In this document: piece by piece, positions 33,294-46,379 of the stretch
Layout of the letters: the number at the start of each line of letters is the position of its first letter
Position numbering within the stretch: the stretch's first letter is position 1
Assembly: GCA_933207985.1 (NCBI GenBank)
Contig: OW240921.1
Span: forward strand, 16,981,287-17,045,286
Length of the DNA: 64,000 bases
Direction: 5' to 3'
Source: Pelobates cultripes
Taxonomy: Eukaryota; Chordata; Amphibia; Anura; Pelobatidae
Made by a program: the position numbers and the translations under genes
Notes under the pieces: model-generated
What the model saw: only the letters and a program-made list of their open reading frames with translations
The model's database searches: none
Told to the model about the DNA's origin: nothing

Positions 33294-33869
33294 TTAAAGG
33301 GACATTATAGTCACCACAACAACTCCAACTTAATATAGTTGTTCTGATGAGTATAGTCAGTTCCTGCAGCCTTTTTGTTGTAAACACTGTCTTTTCTGAG
33401 AAAAGGCAGTGCTTATATTACAGCCTAGAGACACCTCCAGTGGCTATTCCCCAGATGGCTACTAGAGGTGATTCCTGTGGCAGTGCTGTACAATGTGCAG
33501 CACTGACATTCAGTGTATCCACCCTCTGTATGGAGACACTGAACTTTCCTCATAGAAATGCATTGATTCAATGCATCTCTATGAGGAGATGCTGACTGGT
33601 CAAGGTGGCATTTGGCTCCACCTCCAGCCCACCTCCTTGACTGAGATCATCAGAATTGACAATATCAGTCAATCCAATGCTTTCCTATGGGAAATTGTTG
33701 TGAAAGGCTGAGATCATCACTGCTGACGATTTCAGTCTGGAAGAAAGGTACGATTGTACTATATGTAGGCAGACAAGGGGGTCTAGATAGTGCTAGATAA
33801 TGTTTTTAACACTATAGGGTCAGGAATATATATTTTTTTGTGTTTCTGCCCCTATAGTGTTTCTTTCAG
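33294..33869. mobile_element. T2/Kolobok-type MITE (about 576 bp)
   Basis: The left end TTAAAGGGACATTATAGTC is followed by a hairpin (ACAACTCCAACTTAATATAGTTGTT). The right end CCTATAGTGTTTCTTTCA is a decayed inverse of it. The interior is closely related to the element at 52003-54035 (GTAAACACTGTCTTTTCTGAGAAAAGGCA; GCATCTCTATGAGGA). It is non-coding. Confidence 0.7.
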
Positions 33870-33879
33870 GTCAAAGTTG

Positions 33880-33980
33880 AAGTAGGGTGACTGGGAGAAT
33901 TTTTCCAGTTTGGTTATTTGGGCATTACATTTGAAATTTACTATGATTTCCCAATTCTCACTATAGTAAATAACCCTGTG
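33880..33980. mobile_element. 'AAAGTGAGAATTC' family MITE, copy 2
   Basis: AATTTACTATGATTTCCCAATTCTCACTATAGTAAATAACCC at the right end matches the right ends at 54922 and 58100. The left arm is degraded. Confidence 0.5.
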
Positions 33981-34381
33981 TATGTATTTGTGGGGCATGT
34001 GCATCACTCACAGGATTATGGGATAACAGGAACCTTATATGACACTATTTTATTAAGAATCAGGACTTAATGTATCTGTTTTTTTTCTTTTACTTTGAAT
34101 TTAAAACATTGTCACAGATTTATTTTAGTTTTTTACTGTGCCCACAGATGCTTGACTGCCTATAGTAGCTTTTAGACTTCTATTCAGTAAGTTCATATAG
34201 ATCAAAAAAACACCCCAATTTTTTGTCCAGTCTGGGACCTCACTTGCTGTGTGCAATAGCAGAGATGTCATGAAACAGCTAAAAGATAAAACTCCCCTCT
34301 GTGAATTCTCTCAAAAAAAATACTTTTATAACAGCAAAGATGTGAGGGGTGCATTGAATTGAGAGATCTGATAGGTTAATG

Positions 34382-35264
34382 CAGTGGTTCCCAAACATTT
34401 TAAGTCCAAGGTTCCCTTAATATTTGAATATTTTTTCAAGGCACCCCAAGTCACAATTTCTAGGTTGTATATCTGTACAGCGCTGCGGCATCTACTGGCG
34501 CTACAGTGTAATGTGTAGTGTTGGTGTTTGAAGAGGTGCTTGTATATAGTTATTGTGTTTTAATACAGGGCTGTGTTTGTATGTACTGTTTGCGTTTGAT
34601 TGCAGGGGTGTGTTTGAATGTAATGTTCACTTTTAAATGCGGGTGTACATTTGTGTGAAGTATTTGTGTTTGAGTGAAGGGGCGTATTTGTATATCCTTT
34701 TGGAGTTTGAATGCAGGTGTGTGTTTGTATGTAATATTTGTGTTAGATTGCAGGAGTGTGTTTGTATGTTGTGCTGGTGTGTTACTACTTGGATGTATGC
34801 ACATACACTGCCACATACATACACACACACACACACAGATGCACACCCTGACACACACACACTCACACGCACACAGAGATGCACACCCTGACACACACAC
34901 CCTGACACACACACACAAGTTATGTTTTTTATATCTCCAGCCCCACACCTATATGTCCAGGAGGCTGGCATGGAGTCCTGCTGGCTGGTGGGAGAGAGGA
35001 GTCTGGAGCAGCTCTTGGAGTGCTCCTCTCCCCTCATGCTGCGGCTGCCTCCTCTCCCTCCCATGCTGTCTCCATACATGATGCTGGGAGAAAGTGAAAG
35101 GATGTCACTTCCTCTCATCCGGCAAACACTAAAAGGGCCCTGTCGCGGTCAGCAGTTATGTTTCCCGGTGCTATAATCATAGCAACAGGAAAACACTCTG
35201 CTGCGCCCCTATGTGCCCGTTGCGTTACCCCAGGGTGCCGCGGCACACAGTTTGGGAAAAGCTG
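34382..35264. mobile_element. Non-autonomous hAT (Charlie-like) element, 883 bp
   Basis: The start CAGTGGTTCCCAAACATTTT and the end GGTGCCGCGGCACACAGTTTGGGAAAAGCTG are partly inverted. Flanks GGTTAATG (34374-34381) and GGTTAACA (35265-35272) match at 6 of 8 bases. The interior includes a TGTACAGCGCTGCGG segment, a TGTTTG-type minisatellite (34540-34790), (CA)n (34820-34920) and a GC-rich right part. No transposase is present; the Cys/His-rich ORFs are from the repeats. Confidence 0.75.
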
Positions 35265-36630
35265 GGTTAACAGTTTGGAGAGATTTTTGCTGCAGTGATT
35301 ACATTACCTCTATGGGCAGCAGAGAAATTATGCAAGTGATACTAACAATATTATACAATTCTTGGCTTGGAACATCCATCATGAAACAGCCAAACAGTAA
35401 CTGGTTCAGCCTGTTCCAGAGACTGTAAATGTGAATCTGACTATTATCAACCCTAGTCAGCAAATGTCAAACTAAAGGCTAACAGAACATCGTGTTAATT
35501 ATAGTTCTAGGATAGATGCAAATCTGCCATTTGAGTGTAATAACAGTTTTTGTTAATTTGTTTATTGTTGCAACCTGTTCCTTAAGGAATAATGTATTGC
35601 TAAGTTCTTATATGCAATATATCACATATATATTGCACAAACTATGTATGATAAGCATTGGAGAATAAATACAAACAATTCTATTCTGGTTTACAAGACA
35701 ATTCATTAAACAAAAACAATACTAATAATATGTGTATTTTTTTTAATTAGTTTTTTCCTTCAATGCAGTTATCAATCCTGATTACTTGAATACAATAAGA
35801 TGCTTGTCTTAAAAAAGCGTTGGGACACATGGCATGATAATTGCAATTTCTTTCAAATCATTCATTTTTGCCCACTCACATTGTTTTGTAAACTGAATTC
35901 TGAATGGATTGGTCATTCTGATTTAAATGTGCTGCAGTTTAAAGGGGATAACCCTGTTGATCTCACAAGGTGATTGATATCTTTTGGAATTTTTGTTTAA
36001 AACTGAATACAGGATTTATAACTTACTGGGGCGTAGAGACAGCATTTGCATCATGAAATTGTTCCAATTTAAGGACTCAGAAGGAGTGCATGTAAAGCGA
36101 GGAAGTTTATCACTTCAAAAGCACTGACATCATTTTGGAGAACAGTCCACGAGGTCGACCCAAGAGGTAAATTAATTTTGTTTATAGGTGCAATGGTTAA
36201 CTCGACTCATTTTAACATTGTGCAGACGGAATTCTTAATCCTCTCACTCAAACGTTCCTTTTCCGTGACTTTGTGCCATGTGATTTTTTTCTGGCAAACA
36301 AAATTTGAAAACAATTGATGTGCATAAACAGCAGGACTAAACACTAAAGGCTGCCAGGTTATTTTTTTTCTTTTCTTCCATTGTTTTTGAACCCATTAAA
36401 ACTATAAAACAACAAATTATTTTGCAACAGTTTTTCAACAAAAGTGACAATTTAGCATCTCTAAACACCGCCGAACAAACCTTTTATTTTGTAAACTGTA
36501 CTCGAATGAATTACCATTACATTGTCACATTAAAGAACACACAAGGCTGTTAGACAATTTGTAGCTTTACCTGTAGTAACGTATTTGTGAACAGGCCTTT
36601 GGACTTGGAAACCCATCAATTAAATTAGAA
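35265..36630. other. No gene recognised; some complex, possibly conserved, stretches
   Basis: No protein similarity or transposon ends. 35830-35990 and 36060-36300 have little simple sequence and could be conserved non-coding DNA, but this cannot be tested here. Confidence 0.35.
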
Positions 36631-37112
36631 TTAGATGATCATTTATTTATTTATTTATAAAATATTTTACCAGGAAAGATACATTTTCTCATAATTGCTT
36701 GACTAGTCCATGTGTTTGTGTTTTGTGAAAAAAATAGCTTGAGTTACATAGTTACAAAGTTACATGATTGTTAAACAGACACCCATTCCAATGTTTAACA
36801 TCTACTGGTTTGTGCAGAGATTGGCCTAGGACAGCGATGGCGAACTTATGGCACGTGTGCCACAGCTGGCACGCCACGCCCTCTCTGTGGGCACGCAGCC
36901 ATAGGTCACCGGTAGGGTGCCCATGTGTCCCAGATCGCCCGGGACCAGGCCTGGCACCAGTTGCGTACACATGACCCATGGGGCCCCGGTGCGAAAATTG
37001 ATCCGTGCCCCCCCGGCGAGCGGGCCGGGCCGCAACACATGGCGGTGGGCACCTGGTCGCAGGGGTTACAGGGCTGTGACCCCTGCGACCGCGGTATGTA
37101 CGCCAGACACAC
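36630..37112. repeat. Frog interspersed repeats: TTATTTATAAAATATTTTACCAGGAAAG unit and a hAT fragment
   Basis: 36640-36790 has a TTTATTTATTTATAAAATATTTTACCAGG-type start and a GTTACATAGTTACAAAGTTACAT stretch seen often in anuran repeats. From about 36832 the GCGATGGCGAACTTATGGCACGTG start followed by GGCACGC... resembles the left end of Charlie-like hAT elements. The following GC-rich part (36960-37110) is similar to 38140-38225 (shared GGTATGTACGCCA and GTCGCAGGGG). Confidence 0.5.
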
Positions 37113-37390
37113 TTAAAGGACCACTACAGACACTCAGATCACTTTAGCTCAATGAAGTTGTCTGGGTGTCAGGTCCCTCTAGTTTTAACCCTGCAGCTGA
37201 AAACATAGCAGTTTCAGAGAAACTGCTATGTTTCACTGAGGGTTAATCCAGTCTCTAGTGGCTGTCTCACTGACAGCCGCTAGAAGAGCACACTGAACGT
37301 CCATAGGAAAGCATTGAGTAATGCTTTCCTATGGGCGGTTTGAATGCGTGCGCGGTCGCATTCGGAGCTGAGAGGCTGGAGAAAGGTAAG
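37113..37390. mobile_element. T2-like MITE, left part
   Basis: TTAAAGGACCACTACAGACAC followed by GATCACTTTAGCTCAATGAAGTTGTC (hairpin) marks the left end. An internal ACATAGCAGTTTCAGAGAAACTGCTATGT palindrome and CTATAGGAAAGCATT... repeats follow. The right end is lost in a CA-rich array. Confidence 0.6.
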
Positions 37391-37750
37391 TGCTGAAGAC
37401 ACACACACACACTTACAGACGCATACACACTAGCTAACAGACACACACATTTACTGACAGAGACACACTCAGCGTCAGACATACACTCACTTTCAAAACA
37501 TACACTCTCATTGACAAACACACACTCACTAACAGACATCAAACAGACTCACTAACACACACACTCAGTAAGACACAAACAGTAACACACTCACTAGCAG
37601 ACACACACACACTAACACTCACACACACTAACACTCTAACACACACACTAACACTCACTCTAACACACACACACACTAACACTCACTCTAACACACACTA
37701 ACACTCACTCTAACACTCACACACACTAACACTCACACTAACACTAACAC
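37391..37750. repeat. CA-rich minisatellite with CACTAACA units
   Basis: ACACACACT blocks are interrupted by ACTAACACTCACTCTAAC units in an irregular array. It is non-coding. Confidence 0.9.
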
Positions 37751-37851
37751 ATGTTTTGTTTTTTGTTTTTTAAATATAATCCCCCCAGCCTCCTTACCTT
37801 TCGGAGTGCTGGGGGGATTCCCTGGGGTCCAGTGGTGCTGCTGGGCTCCTC

Positions 37852-38053
37852 GGCGGGTGGCCGGTCGGGCAGGCGGGCGCGCGAGGGAGCACCCAGTGCT
37901 TCCTCTTCAGCTCCCTCGCGCGCCGCATAGGGATGTCGGCGCCGGAAGATGACGTCATCTTCCGGCTCCGGTATCAGTGCGGTGCGCGAGGGAGCTGAAG
38001 AGGAAGCACTGAGTGCTCCCTCGCGCTCCCGCCTGCCCAACCGGCCACCCGCC
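37852..38053. repeat. GC-rich 202 bp inverted repeat with central CRE palindrome
   Basis: Arms 37852-37927 and 37980-38053 are inverted copies (GGCGGGTGGCCGG... against ...CCGGCCACCCGCC; AGCACCCAGTGCTTCCTCTTCAGCTCCCTCGCG against its complement). At the centre, 37941-37966 is a perfect 26 bp palindrome built on TGACGTCA (37950-37957) with CCGGAAG on each side. This is probably the core of a non-autonomous DNA transposon. ORFs of up to 223 residues here are GC-driven artefacts. Confidence 0.85.
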
Positions 38054-38439
38054 TTCCGGGTGTCAGCAGGGCCAGCCTCGGGGGGCCCTTGGGTGGTCGG
38101 CTCCTGGGCCCCCCAGGGGAAGAGGCTGGCCCTGTGGATACATACCGGGTCGCAGGGGCGGCCGGGCCCCCTGGTGGGCCGGGCCCGGTCGCAGCCGCGA
38201 CCCTTGCGACCCTGGTATGTACGCCACTGGCTGGCACTTACTATAGGCGGCTTAGGCAGTCGCCTAGGGCGCACCGGCCCAGGGGCCATCAGACTTAAGT
38301 GACCCCGGTAGGAGGAAAGTGCACAGCTCATTGAGAGAGCACTTCCTTTCAGTCTGGCCGGGTACAGGAAACAGAAGCTGCCCAACCACGCTACACAGGG
38401 TGGTAGGAGGCACAACAGGGAGGGGGGTTAGCATCAAGT

Positions 38440-38935
38440 TGAGGGGAAGAAAGGAACACTGAAAGGGAGGGAGAGACCACTAAGGGGTGGGGGAAGAATA
38501 GTGACCATTAAGGGGGTAGAGGGAGAGGAGTGACCACTAAAGGGGAGGGGGAGAGACCACTAAGGGGTTGGAGAGAGAGGAGTAACAACTAAAGGGAGGG
38601 TGTGAAGAGATAACTAAGGGGGTGGGGGAGAGGAGTGACCACTAAAGTGGGAGAGAGGAGAGAACCACTAAGGAGGGGTGGGGGCAAGAGGAGAGAACAA
38701 TAAATGGGGGGGGGAAGAGGAGAGAACCACTAAGGGACAGGGGACAGGGGAGAGCTCTAAGGATGGAGGGGACAACTCTAAGGGAAGGGAGGAGAGAAGG
38801 AGAGAGATCACTAAGGGACACAGGGCTGGGGGAGAGCACTAAGGGACAGTGGGGCAGGGGAGATCAGAGGGTGACATGGGAGAGCACTAAAGGGCAGGAG
38901 GGAAGGGAGAGCACTAAGGGTGTCTGTGTGTCTGT
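38440..38935. repeat. Purine-rich minisatellite (GGGAGAG..ACCACTAAGGG units)
   Basis: Irregular units of about 30-45 bp with GAGACCACTAAGGGG and GGGGAGAGGAG cores cover roughly 500 bp, followed by a TG-rich tail (38930-38975). The strand asymmetry is strong (very few C or T). It is non-coding. Confidence 0.85.
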
Positions 38936-39339
38936 GAGTATGTGTGTGTCAGTGTGTGTGTGTATCTATGAGTGTGTAAAATGTTTGCAAATAATTCAAT
39001 GATTTTTTTTGGTTGATCTACATTGTTTTGTTCATAAAATGATAAATCTTTTCTATAAACTACAAAAAAGTAAAACATTGTTAGTAAGTAATGGTAGTAA
39101 GTATCTAACCTCAAATCTTGAAAGCATATCTAAGAGTTGCTTATGGGTACTAATAATACTAATGTGTTTCTCTACATTGACTGTAATAAAACAATTGTGC
39201 CCTGATAATATTAGTAAGTTAAAAGGAGTTCAGTGAAGTTGCATTTTTGTTTAAAAGGCAGGAATCCTCAGAACGCTTTACCTCGTCTAATTAGGGGATT
39301 GGGAGGCCTGTGCCCCACAATACAACTTATCTAATTCAT

Positions 39340-39770
39340 GATTTAAAACACTTGAGAGTTACTCCAAGCACCATGACCCTTCCAGTGGTTTGAGGTGGGC
39401 ATGGTGCTTAGAATCTGTATGTGCAGTGTTTTGATTCGAAACGCTTCACATATTGAGTTAAACCCCTCTGCTGCTGGAGGTGTAACTCCACCTCTAAGCA
39501 CCATTGAGACATCTTTAGGCATATTAGAACAAAAGTTCTGGTTTCAGTGATATCCATTCTGTGCATATTGGATGTCTGACATCAGCGCACACAGCATGCT
39601 GGCCACAACTGTCCAATGGCGACACAGCTCCCGCCATACTACCCATGTCCTCCCCTAAGGCCCTTCTCCCCCCAGATTCTCCCCTTGGCAGTTAGTGGGA
39701 GTGACATCAGCATAGGAGGGCTGGGCTGAGAGAAAACTTTGGTTTTGGCCCTAAATCAGAGTTACGTGTA
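39340..39770. repeat. T2-like MITE fragment
   Basis: TTGAGAGTTACTCCAAGCACCATGACC pairs with GGGCATGGTGCTTAGA. Interior sequence and CTCCCCTTGGCAGTTAGTGG-type right part resemble other T2-like repeats. Ends are not resolved. Confidence 0.4.
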
Positions 39771-40559
39771 TAAGGTTGGTGGTTCTATATCAAATGTTGG
39801 TATACCTTTTTTGATTGCTAACCTGATATAAAACTTACTGTGACTCTCAGCTTGGGCAGCAATCCCACTCATAAAATTTCAAAAGTAAGACTGTTGCAGA
39901 AGGCTGAACTAGGTATCCCTCTGTGAGCAGAGATTTATAGGTTAGGCTTAGTATTCCCATTGAAAATAATGGTTCCAGGATTGGTTAAAAGCTTTTTCGC
40001 CGCTTCCTGGTCTGGGCAGAGTTAACTAAAAATATTGGGGCAGCTAATATAGAAAAATTCAAATGAGAAGAGAGATATGCAATATATGTTTTTTATAAAA
40101 AAGTGTAAAAATTGAGGTTACCTGAAATGTCCCTTAAAAATCTAGCAGTAAAAGCATGTTGGTGCAGCTTCTATTTGGGGATTTTCCAAGGAAGAGAAGG
40201 CACACATGGATTTAATACTTACACACATGTATCAAATAATAAAACATGAATCGCAAACCACAAAACATATGGGGTCCATTTAATTCTTACTGAGCCTTAT
40301 CACAGGCGAACATTCTTCCTACAATGAAGTTATAAACACTGCACATTCAGTTTGGGGAGCATGTTATATAATACTTCAATTAAAAATAAACAGAGGAAAA
40401 TTTCGGTTATGGATTCCATTTCCTTGTAAACACTCTAACCATTAAACCGGAATTCATACTAACACCGTAGACACATTTTTCCCCTCATCTGACAGTCTAA
40501 AATATTAAAATGTTCTATTTAATGCAACACTAGTTAGTAAACCCCAAGTAACTATAGCA

Positions 40560-41874
40560 AAATTTAATATCAATGTTGTTGGCCTTATCTAAAATCACAT
40601 GGATTTCAGGATTAGAGACAACATGGGCTTATTTCACGGAGATCATGCCAAACTAATCTTATTGATTTTTTGATCGACTGGGTAACTAAAAAAATAGACC
40701 AGGGTGATGCAGTAGACATTGCTTACCTAGATTTCAGTAAGGCTTTTGACACTGCTGCACATAGAAGGCTTACCAATAAACTGCAATCTTTAAGTTTGGA
40801 TTCCAATATTGTTGAATGGCTAAGGCAGTGGCTGAGTGACAGGCAACAGAGGGTTGTAGTCAATGGAGTATATTCGAAGTACGGGCTTGTTACCAGTGGG
40901 GTACCTCAGGGATCTGTACTTGGACCCATTCTCTTTAATATTTTTATTAGTGATATTGCAGAAGGTCTTGACGGTAAGGTATGTATTTTTGCTGATAATA
41001 CTAAGATATGTAACAGAGTTGATGTTCCAGGAGGGATAAGCCAAATGGCAAATGATTTAGGTAAACTAGAAAATTGGTCAGAGTTGTGGCAACTGACATT
41101 TAATGTGGATAAGTGCAAGATAATGCATCTTGGATATAAAAACCTAAGGACAGAGTACAGAATATTTTATAGAGTCCTAACCTCAACATCTGAGGAAAGG
41201 AATTTAGGGGTATTAATTAATGATGACTTAAATGTAGGCAGACAATGTCATAGAGCAGCAGGAAATGCTAGCAGAATGCTTGGTTGTATAGGGAGAGGTA
41301 TTAGCAGTAGAAAGAGGGAAGTGCTCATGCCATTGTACAGAACTCTGGTGAGTTTTGTACGCAATACTGGAGACCGTATCTCCAGAAGGATATTGATACT
41401 TTTGAGAGAGTTCAGAGAAGGGCCACTAAACTGGTTCATGGATTGCAGGATAAAAAATTACAATGAAAGGTTAAAGGATCTTAACATGTATAGCTTGGAG
41501 GAAAGACGAGACAGGGGGGATATGACAGAAACATTAAAATAAATATAGGGAATCAACACGGTAAAGGAAGAGACTATATTTAACAGAAGAAAAACTACCA
41601 CAGCAAGAGGACATTGTCTTAAATTAGAGGGGCAAAGGTTTTAAAAATATCAGGAAATATTACTTTACTGAGAGGGTAGTGGATGCATGGAATAGCCTTC
41701 CAGCTGAAGTGGTAGAGGTTAACACAGTAAAGGAGTTTAAGCATGCATGGTATAGGCATAAGGCTATCTTAACTATAAGATAAGGCCAGGGACTAATGAA
41801 AGTATTTAGAAAATTGGGCAGACTAGATGGGCCGAATGGTTCTTATCTGCCGTCACATTCTATGTTTCTATGTT
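40560..41874 (+). pseudogene. CR1-type LINE, 5'-truncated, RT C-terminal part
   Basis: The longest frame (40670-41542) carries RT motif A AYLDFSKAFDT, motif B SGVPQGSVLGPILFNIFI and motif C as FADN, where active CR1 RTs have FADD, so a catalytic Asp is replaced. The downstream part (GCIGRGISSRKREVLMPLYRTL) is the usual CR1 thumb region. A deletion near 41350 shifts the frame and a 1-base gain near 41455 restores it before ERLKDLNMYSLEERR. Stops end the frame at 41542, although homology continues to 41780. The 3' UTR ends with GGGCCGAATGGTTCTTATC and a short CATTCTATGTTTCTATG tail, the CR1 signature. Upstream to about 40560 shifted frames keep similarity. It is dead. Confidence 0.85.
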
Positions 41875-44250
41875 TATACAATTAGACAATTAATTACAAT
41901 AATCACATATTTGAGTAATTAGGTTAATTTAGGTTCAACTAGACTATGCTAAGTATATGCTAGGATCTATTATTTTTCTATTATTAAAATGATTTTATAA
42001 TTCCATTGTTACATGTTTAATACTTGTTCCTTTTTGTACACGCATGTAGCTTTGTCAATCTATTACAAAACACTACAGGTAGCAAATTGAAAACCAAATT
42101 GCAATGTACAGGCTAAAACAAAAACAGTCAATCTGTGGCTGCAGTTGGGTTGGAGAATTAGTACAAATCAACTACTTTAACCAAAATATTTCAATTCCGT
42201 TTTTCGATTCAGTACAATTCAGTGCTTAATAAATAAACCCCCATCATCGGATAAAGCATTTCCTGCCCACTGTCTTTGCTCCTTTTACTTTGTTATTTAT
42301 ATCTTATGAATGATTATCCTGTTACACAGAATAAGGAACAATGTACTAAGCTCAGAACTGGTTAACTTCCAACGCTAACTGAAACAAGATGCTAAAAATA
42401 AAATTCGATTTAACGAAATGTTCTGTAGCTGTTAGACAATAATTTATTTTCCACGTATCTGTGAATACTGATATAACGAGGATTTAATAAGGTCTGCACA
42501 AAGTTTCCAAACTAGAATCCCAGCTGGAGGGAAATTAGAGATTGGCGTGGTCGCTTACCTGGCTCCGCAAATGCTAATGTAGTGTTTGACAGGTGAGGCT
42601 TGATGTATCGTTTGACAGGTAAAGATCCTTTCTCCCAGCTGGTTTCTCCAGCTTAAGGGGATTGTGGTGCGAGCAGTATTCAGCGTCCTAAACAGCTGCA
42701 AATAGAGGAGGAAAAACTCCCAGCTCATCTGAAGTGTGTGATCCACTCTCCATGCCCATCCCCTGTAACCCTTCCCTCTCTGGGAGAATACATGGAGTCT
42801 AGCAGTTAGAAACAGATGCAGGCAGAATGATAAAGCTCATCTGTGACCAATTAAAAAGTCATCAATTGCGCAATATTTGTTGGATAACAAACTATCATGT
42901 AATCAAAGCGTACAGAGCTTCTCACTGTGTTTGCACCCAGTGTATTTAGAGAAAAAATAAATATCACTACTTGTTTGACTTTTTTTGTTAGTGCATACTG
43001 AAGTAGGACTCTTTGATAGAAAAAGTATTTATCATTGCTTTAAATATGAATACAAAGTACAAATAAAGCATCGTTTTCTTTGGAAGGTGTAAACGTATTA
43101 TTCGGCTATCACGAACATATTCTCTAAACCTCGTTCGCACCATTTTTAGCTGCCGCCACAGTCGCTAGCTCACCGAACTTTACACCTACTTCAATGACAA
43201 ACCATAATTCACTTTGTATTGAATAAACTCCTAAAGGCAACTCGTTCAGACAGTCTCTGATGAAGCGCACCTATGGTGAGTGAGCCTTTTACAGTGTTCT
43301 GGTGGAGTTGTTATAGTTATTAATCGGAAGAAAAACAATGTTTTGTCCAAGTTACAAATTATTCAATGCTGACCGCTGGTTGGTACCAGTGGAGGCAGGT
43401 GGAAGTACTAGGCAGGCAATAGAGATGGAAGGACCTTTTATCTACACTGATCTACTGGCTTTAGGCTTTAACAATACTGACAGCTGGATTTTACCCCCCA
43501 GGGTGGAAATTAACTTGTAGTGTTCTATTAACACAACATCTCTCGTGTTTTTTTTATGTATGTGTTTTTCCTAATTTATTTTTTGTGTGTGTGTAATTAT
43601 GTTTACTGTTACAGTTTGAAGACAATCTCTCAATTTTGATTTTTTTTATTATCTTTTCAGCTGTAGATTTATAGTACATGCCTCAGTATCCTATCTAACA
43701 TCTTGCTTTTATATTTGTCTTACGTGTTTAAGATAAAAAATGATGTATTATTATATGCAGGAACAGAGTGTACAATTAAACATATGCTTGTAACTGCATG
43801 ACAACGCAGTTAGAAGGTTCCAGGAAAAAAACGTAACTTCTGTCTTCTTACTTTAAGCATTGTGCATTCCATTCTTGTTCTAATTTTACATAATTTCCTT
43901 CATTATAGCCATTCTCTTCTTTCTTGGGTGTCTCTCCATCTTTGTATAACAATCATTAATTACCACTTACCAGTAATTTAATTTTGATGGATGTTTTTCG
44001 TTCACTTCATGTAAATTTGCGGAATGAATTGCCTTTTGTTTGAATTTAGAAGATACGTTATTATCCCCGGTCATGCTATAGATCGGGATTATAAATCTTA
44101 TGGTATAATGAGACTGAGACATGTCCTGGATGTCCTGGATGTCCTGGTTCTGACCAAAGTTAGGGTTCCAGAATGTGTTAATTACATGAAGTAATAGCAG
44201 TGATGACATCACCATGTCTGCACAATGGGATTCTAAAACATAATCTGCAC

Positions 44251-44285
<35 letters not shown>

Positions 44286-46375
44286 AGCCAGAGACACAGT
44301 TAAAATTTAAATACAGTTAAGATACTCAACCCTTGATTTTCATTCTTTTTTTATAAACATTGTATCCATCCTCATTACACTTTATCACATATCAGGCCAT
44401 ATTAAAGAATTTTCTAAACACTGTAACCATTACAGATCACTGTAGTAGTTATGATGCTGGTAGCCCCAATGTAAGTAGTCAAGCATTTTTTTTAATGGTT
44501 TGATTTCTTACCTGCTGCCCGCTGGTTGACTCTTTCTGCCTCAATGAGAGCCTGGGAACTCTCTGTCTGAGCTAAGCCTGATGGTGTGGCACACTGCAGT
44601 GTTTATGGTGATTAGCACGTTCATTTCAAGAGATTCTCCAGGCTAGAATTGGTCCATTGTTCCATAAACAATGACATAGTAATAATAATAAAAACATACA
44701 TACCAGGCTCTACAGGTTGTGCTATGTGCTCTTACTAACCCGAATGGTCCTCATATAGTCATGATGATCACTGACCTTTTCATTGAGCTACCAAGCTTAG
44801 TCCATAAGAAATGTTTTATGGGAACAGCATTTGTTTCTGGGCATTGTAGTGTGTACCTTCATGCCTTCTCAAGGCAATATCAATGCATCAGCAGAGTACA
44901 GTTTCTTCAATGACATCCCTGTTAATAGTGAGTTGCAGAAGACATGGTAGATCCCTTACAAATGTAGCCGCTGAACCCAATAATGGCATCCTTATTTACC
45001 AAACAAATTGTTGAAGTTTTGCATTCTGGATGTAACACCATCTTTGTTCTAAAGCCACGTTAACTGGTCTTGCGATATAACATATATGCCAGTCCTTTCT
45101 GTCCTTTCCTAGTGTTCAGATGAGTAGATCCTATGCCAATAACATCTAGCATGTTACCACTTTAAAAATACATAAAACCATTTTAGAACATGCTGGGTTG
45201 AGTAGGTTAATGATGAACTCTCTATTAAACATTCCTTACATGTACTCAATTGATCCATATTCCCATTTATTGACCTTTAGAGAAAGTCGTGCAATGGACT
45301 CCAAATGCTAGCTTTTTCTCATTAAACACTGATAGGACAAAATCATATAAGAAATCCACCATTTTTTAATTTACGGCTTAAATTGTTTCAAAATAATCAT
45401 TCATATATAAGAATAGTATAAAATGATATCTAATCCCATTATATTCAATTGAATAGGTTGCTCTTTAAACACTCTGTCTTTAGTTTAATTGTGGGCTCGT
45501 TGTCTTGATCCTGCTTTAATTAGAAAGATTTCACACTACGTAACCTCCTTATGTCAGGGATTAGAGATAGACACCAGTGTTAGATATTTTAATTCTGCCA
45601 ATTATTTTTACATGTGAATTGTTCCACACTCCAGACTTACTCTTAGATGTTAGATACAAATCTAAAGACCTACAATTATTCCCTGTTTTCTATAGTATTA
45701 GTAGATACATAGCACACACAGCATATGAATTTAGCATTTACATCCAAAACAATATTTTATTTATTTTGTGTAGGACACAGTTTATTCATCAAACAAGTAT
45801 TAATTAAATAGAACCTTTAACACAATTGAACTTAAAATTAAAAAACTTAAATATGAGAAGGAAAATAATGTTTTCTGTAGAGTCAGTGAGATGTATAGAA
45901 TAAAGCAAATTTCATTGATTATCTTCTACAACCAAACTGGTTCAGTGACGTATTTTGGGTAATGGGCAGTTTGTCCAGATGTCCTGGTTTGACTAGGCAC
46001 ACTCCTTGTGCTCATCCATTGAGATATCAGCAACACATCATGTAAACAGTTAAAATACATCAGTAATTGTTCATATATAAATTACTAAGTGTGGTTCTTA
46101 TAATAAATCCTTTATTGGGAATTTTCATACTGCTCTGTTGAATATAGAAAGGAGAAAGATAAAAATATTGCTAAGTTTGTCACAAAGTATTTTTTGTATT
46201 GAAGATTGCCTTGTCTCATATGGATAGCTAGTGAGTGTGATCCACCAGGGAGAGGACAGGCACAATTCCGTATAAGGATGGAATGTGTCCGAATTAAGGC
46301 CGGGATGGAATCATTCTAGTTCGATTAGTAGTGTGCTACCGGAGTGGGGCAATGTTCAGTGAAACACAACTGTTT
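41875..46375. other. AT-rich stretch without recognised genes
   Basis: Contains an (AT)n microsatellite at 44254-44282 and a T2-like hairpin at 44380-44460. ORFs such as 43338-43520 and 45577-45807 have no recognisable similarity. 42490-42790 is moderately complex and might be conserved, but nothing identifies it. Confidence 0.4.
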
Positions 46376-46379
46376 TGCT

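Noticed and set aside
34550..35118. Cys/Val- and His/Thr-rich ORFs
   Set aside because: They arise from TG/CA arrays inside the 883 bp hAT element.
37744..38415. 223-codon minus-strand ORF and overlapping plus-strand ORFs
   Set aside because: GC-rich inverted repeat with few stops by composition; the translations are Pro/Arg/Gly-rich and match nothing.
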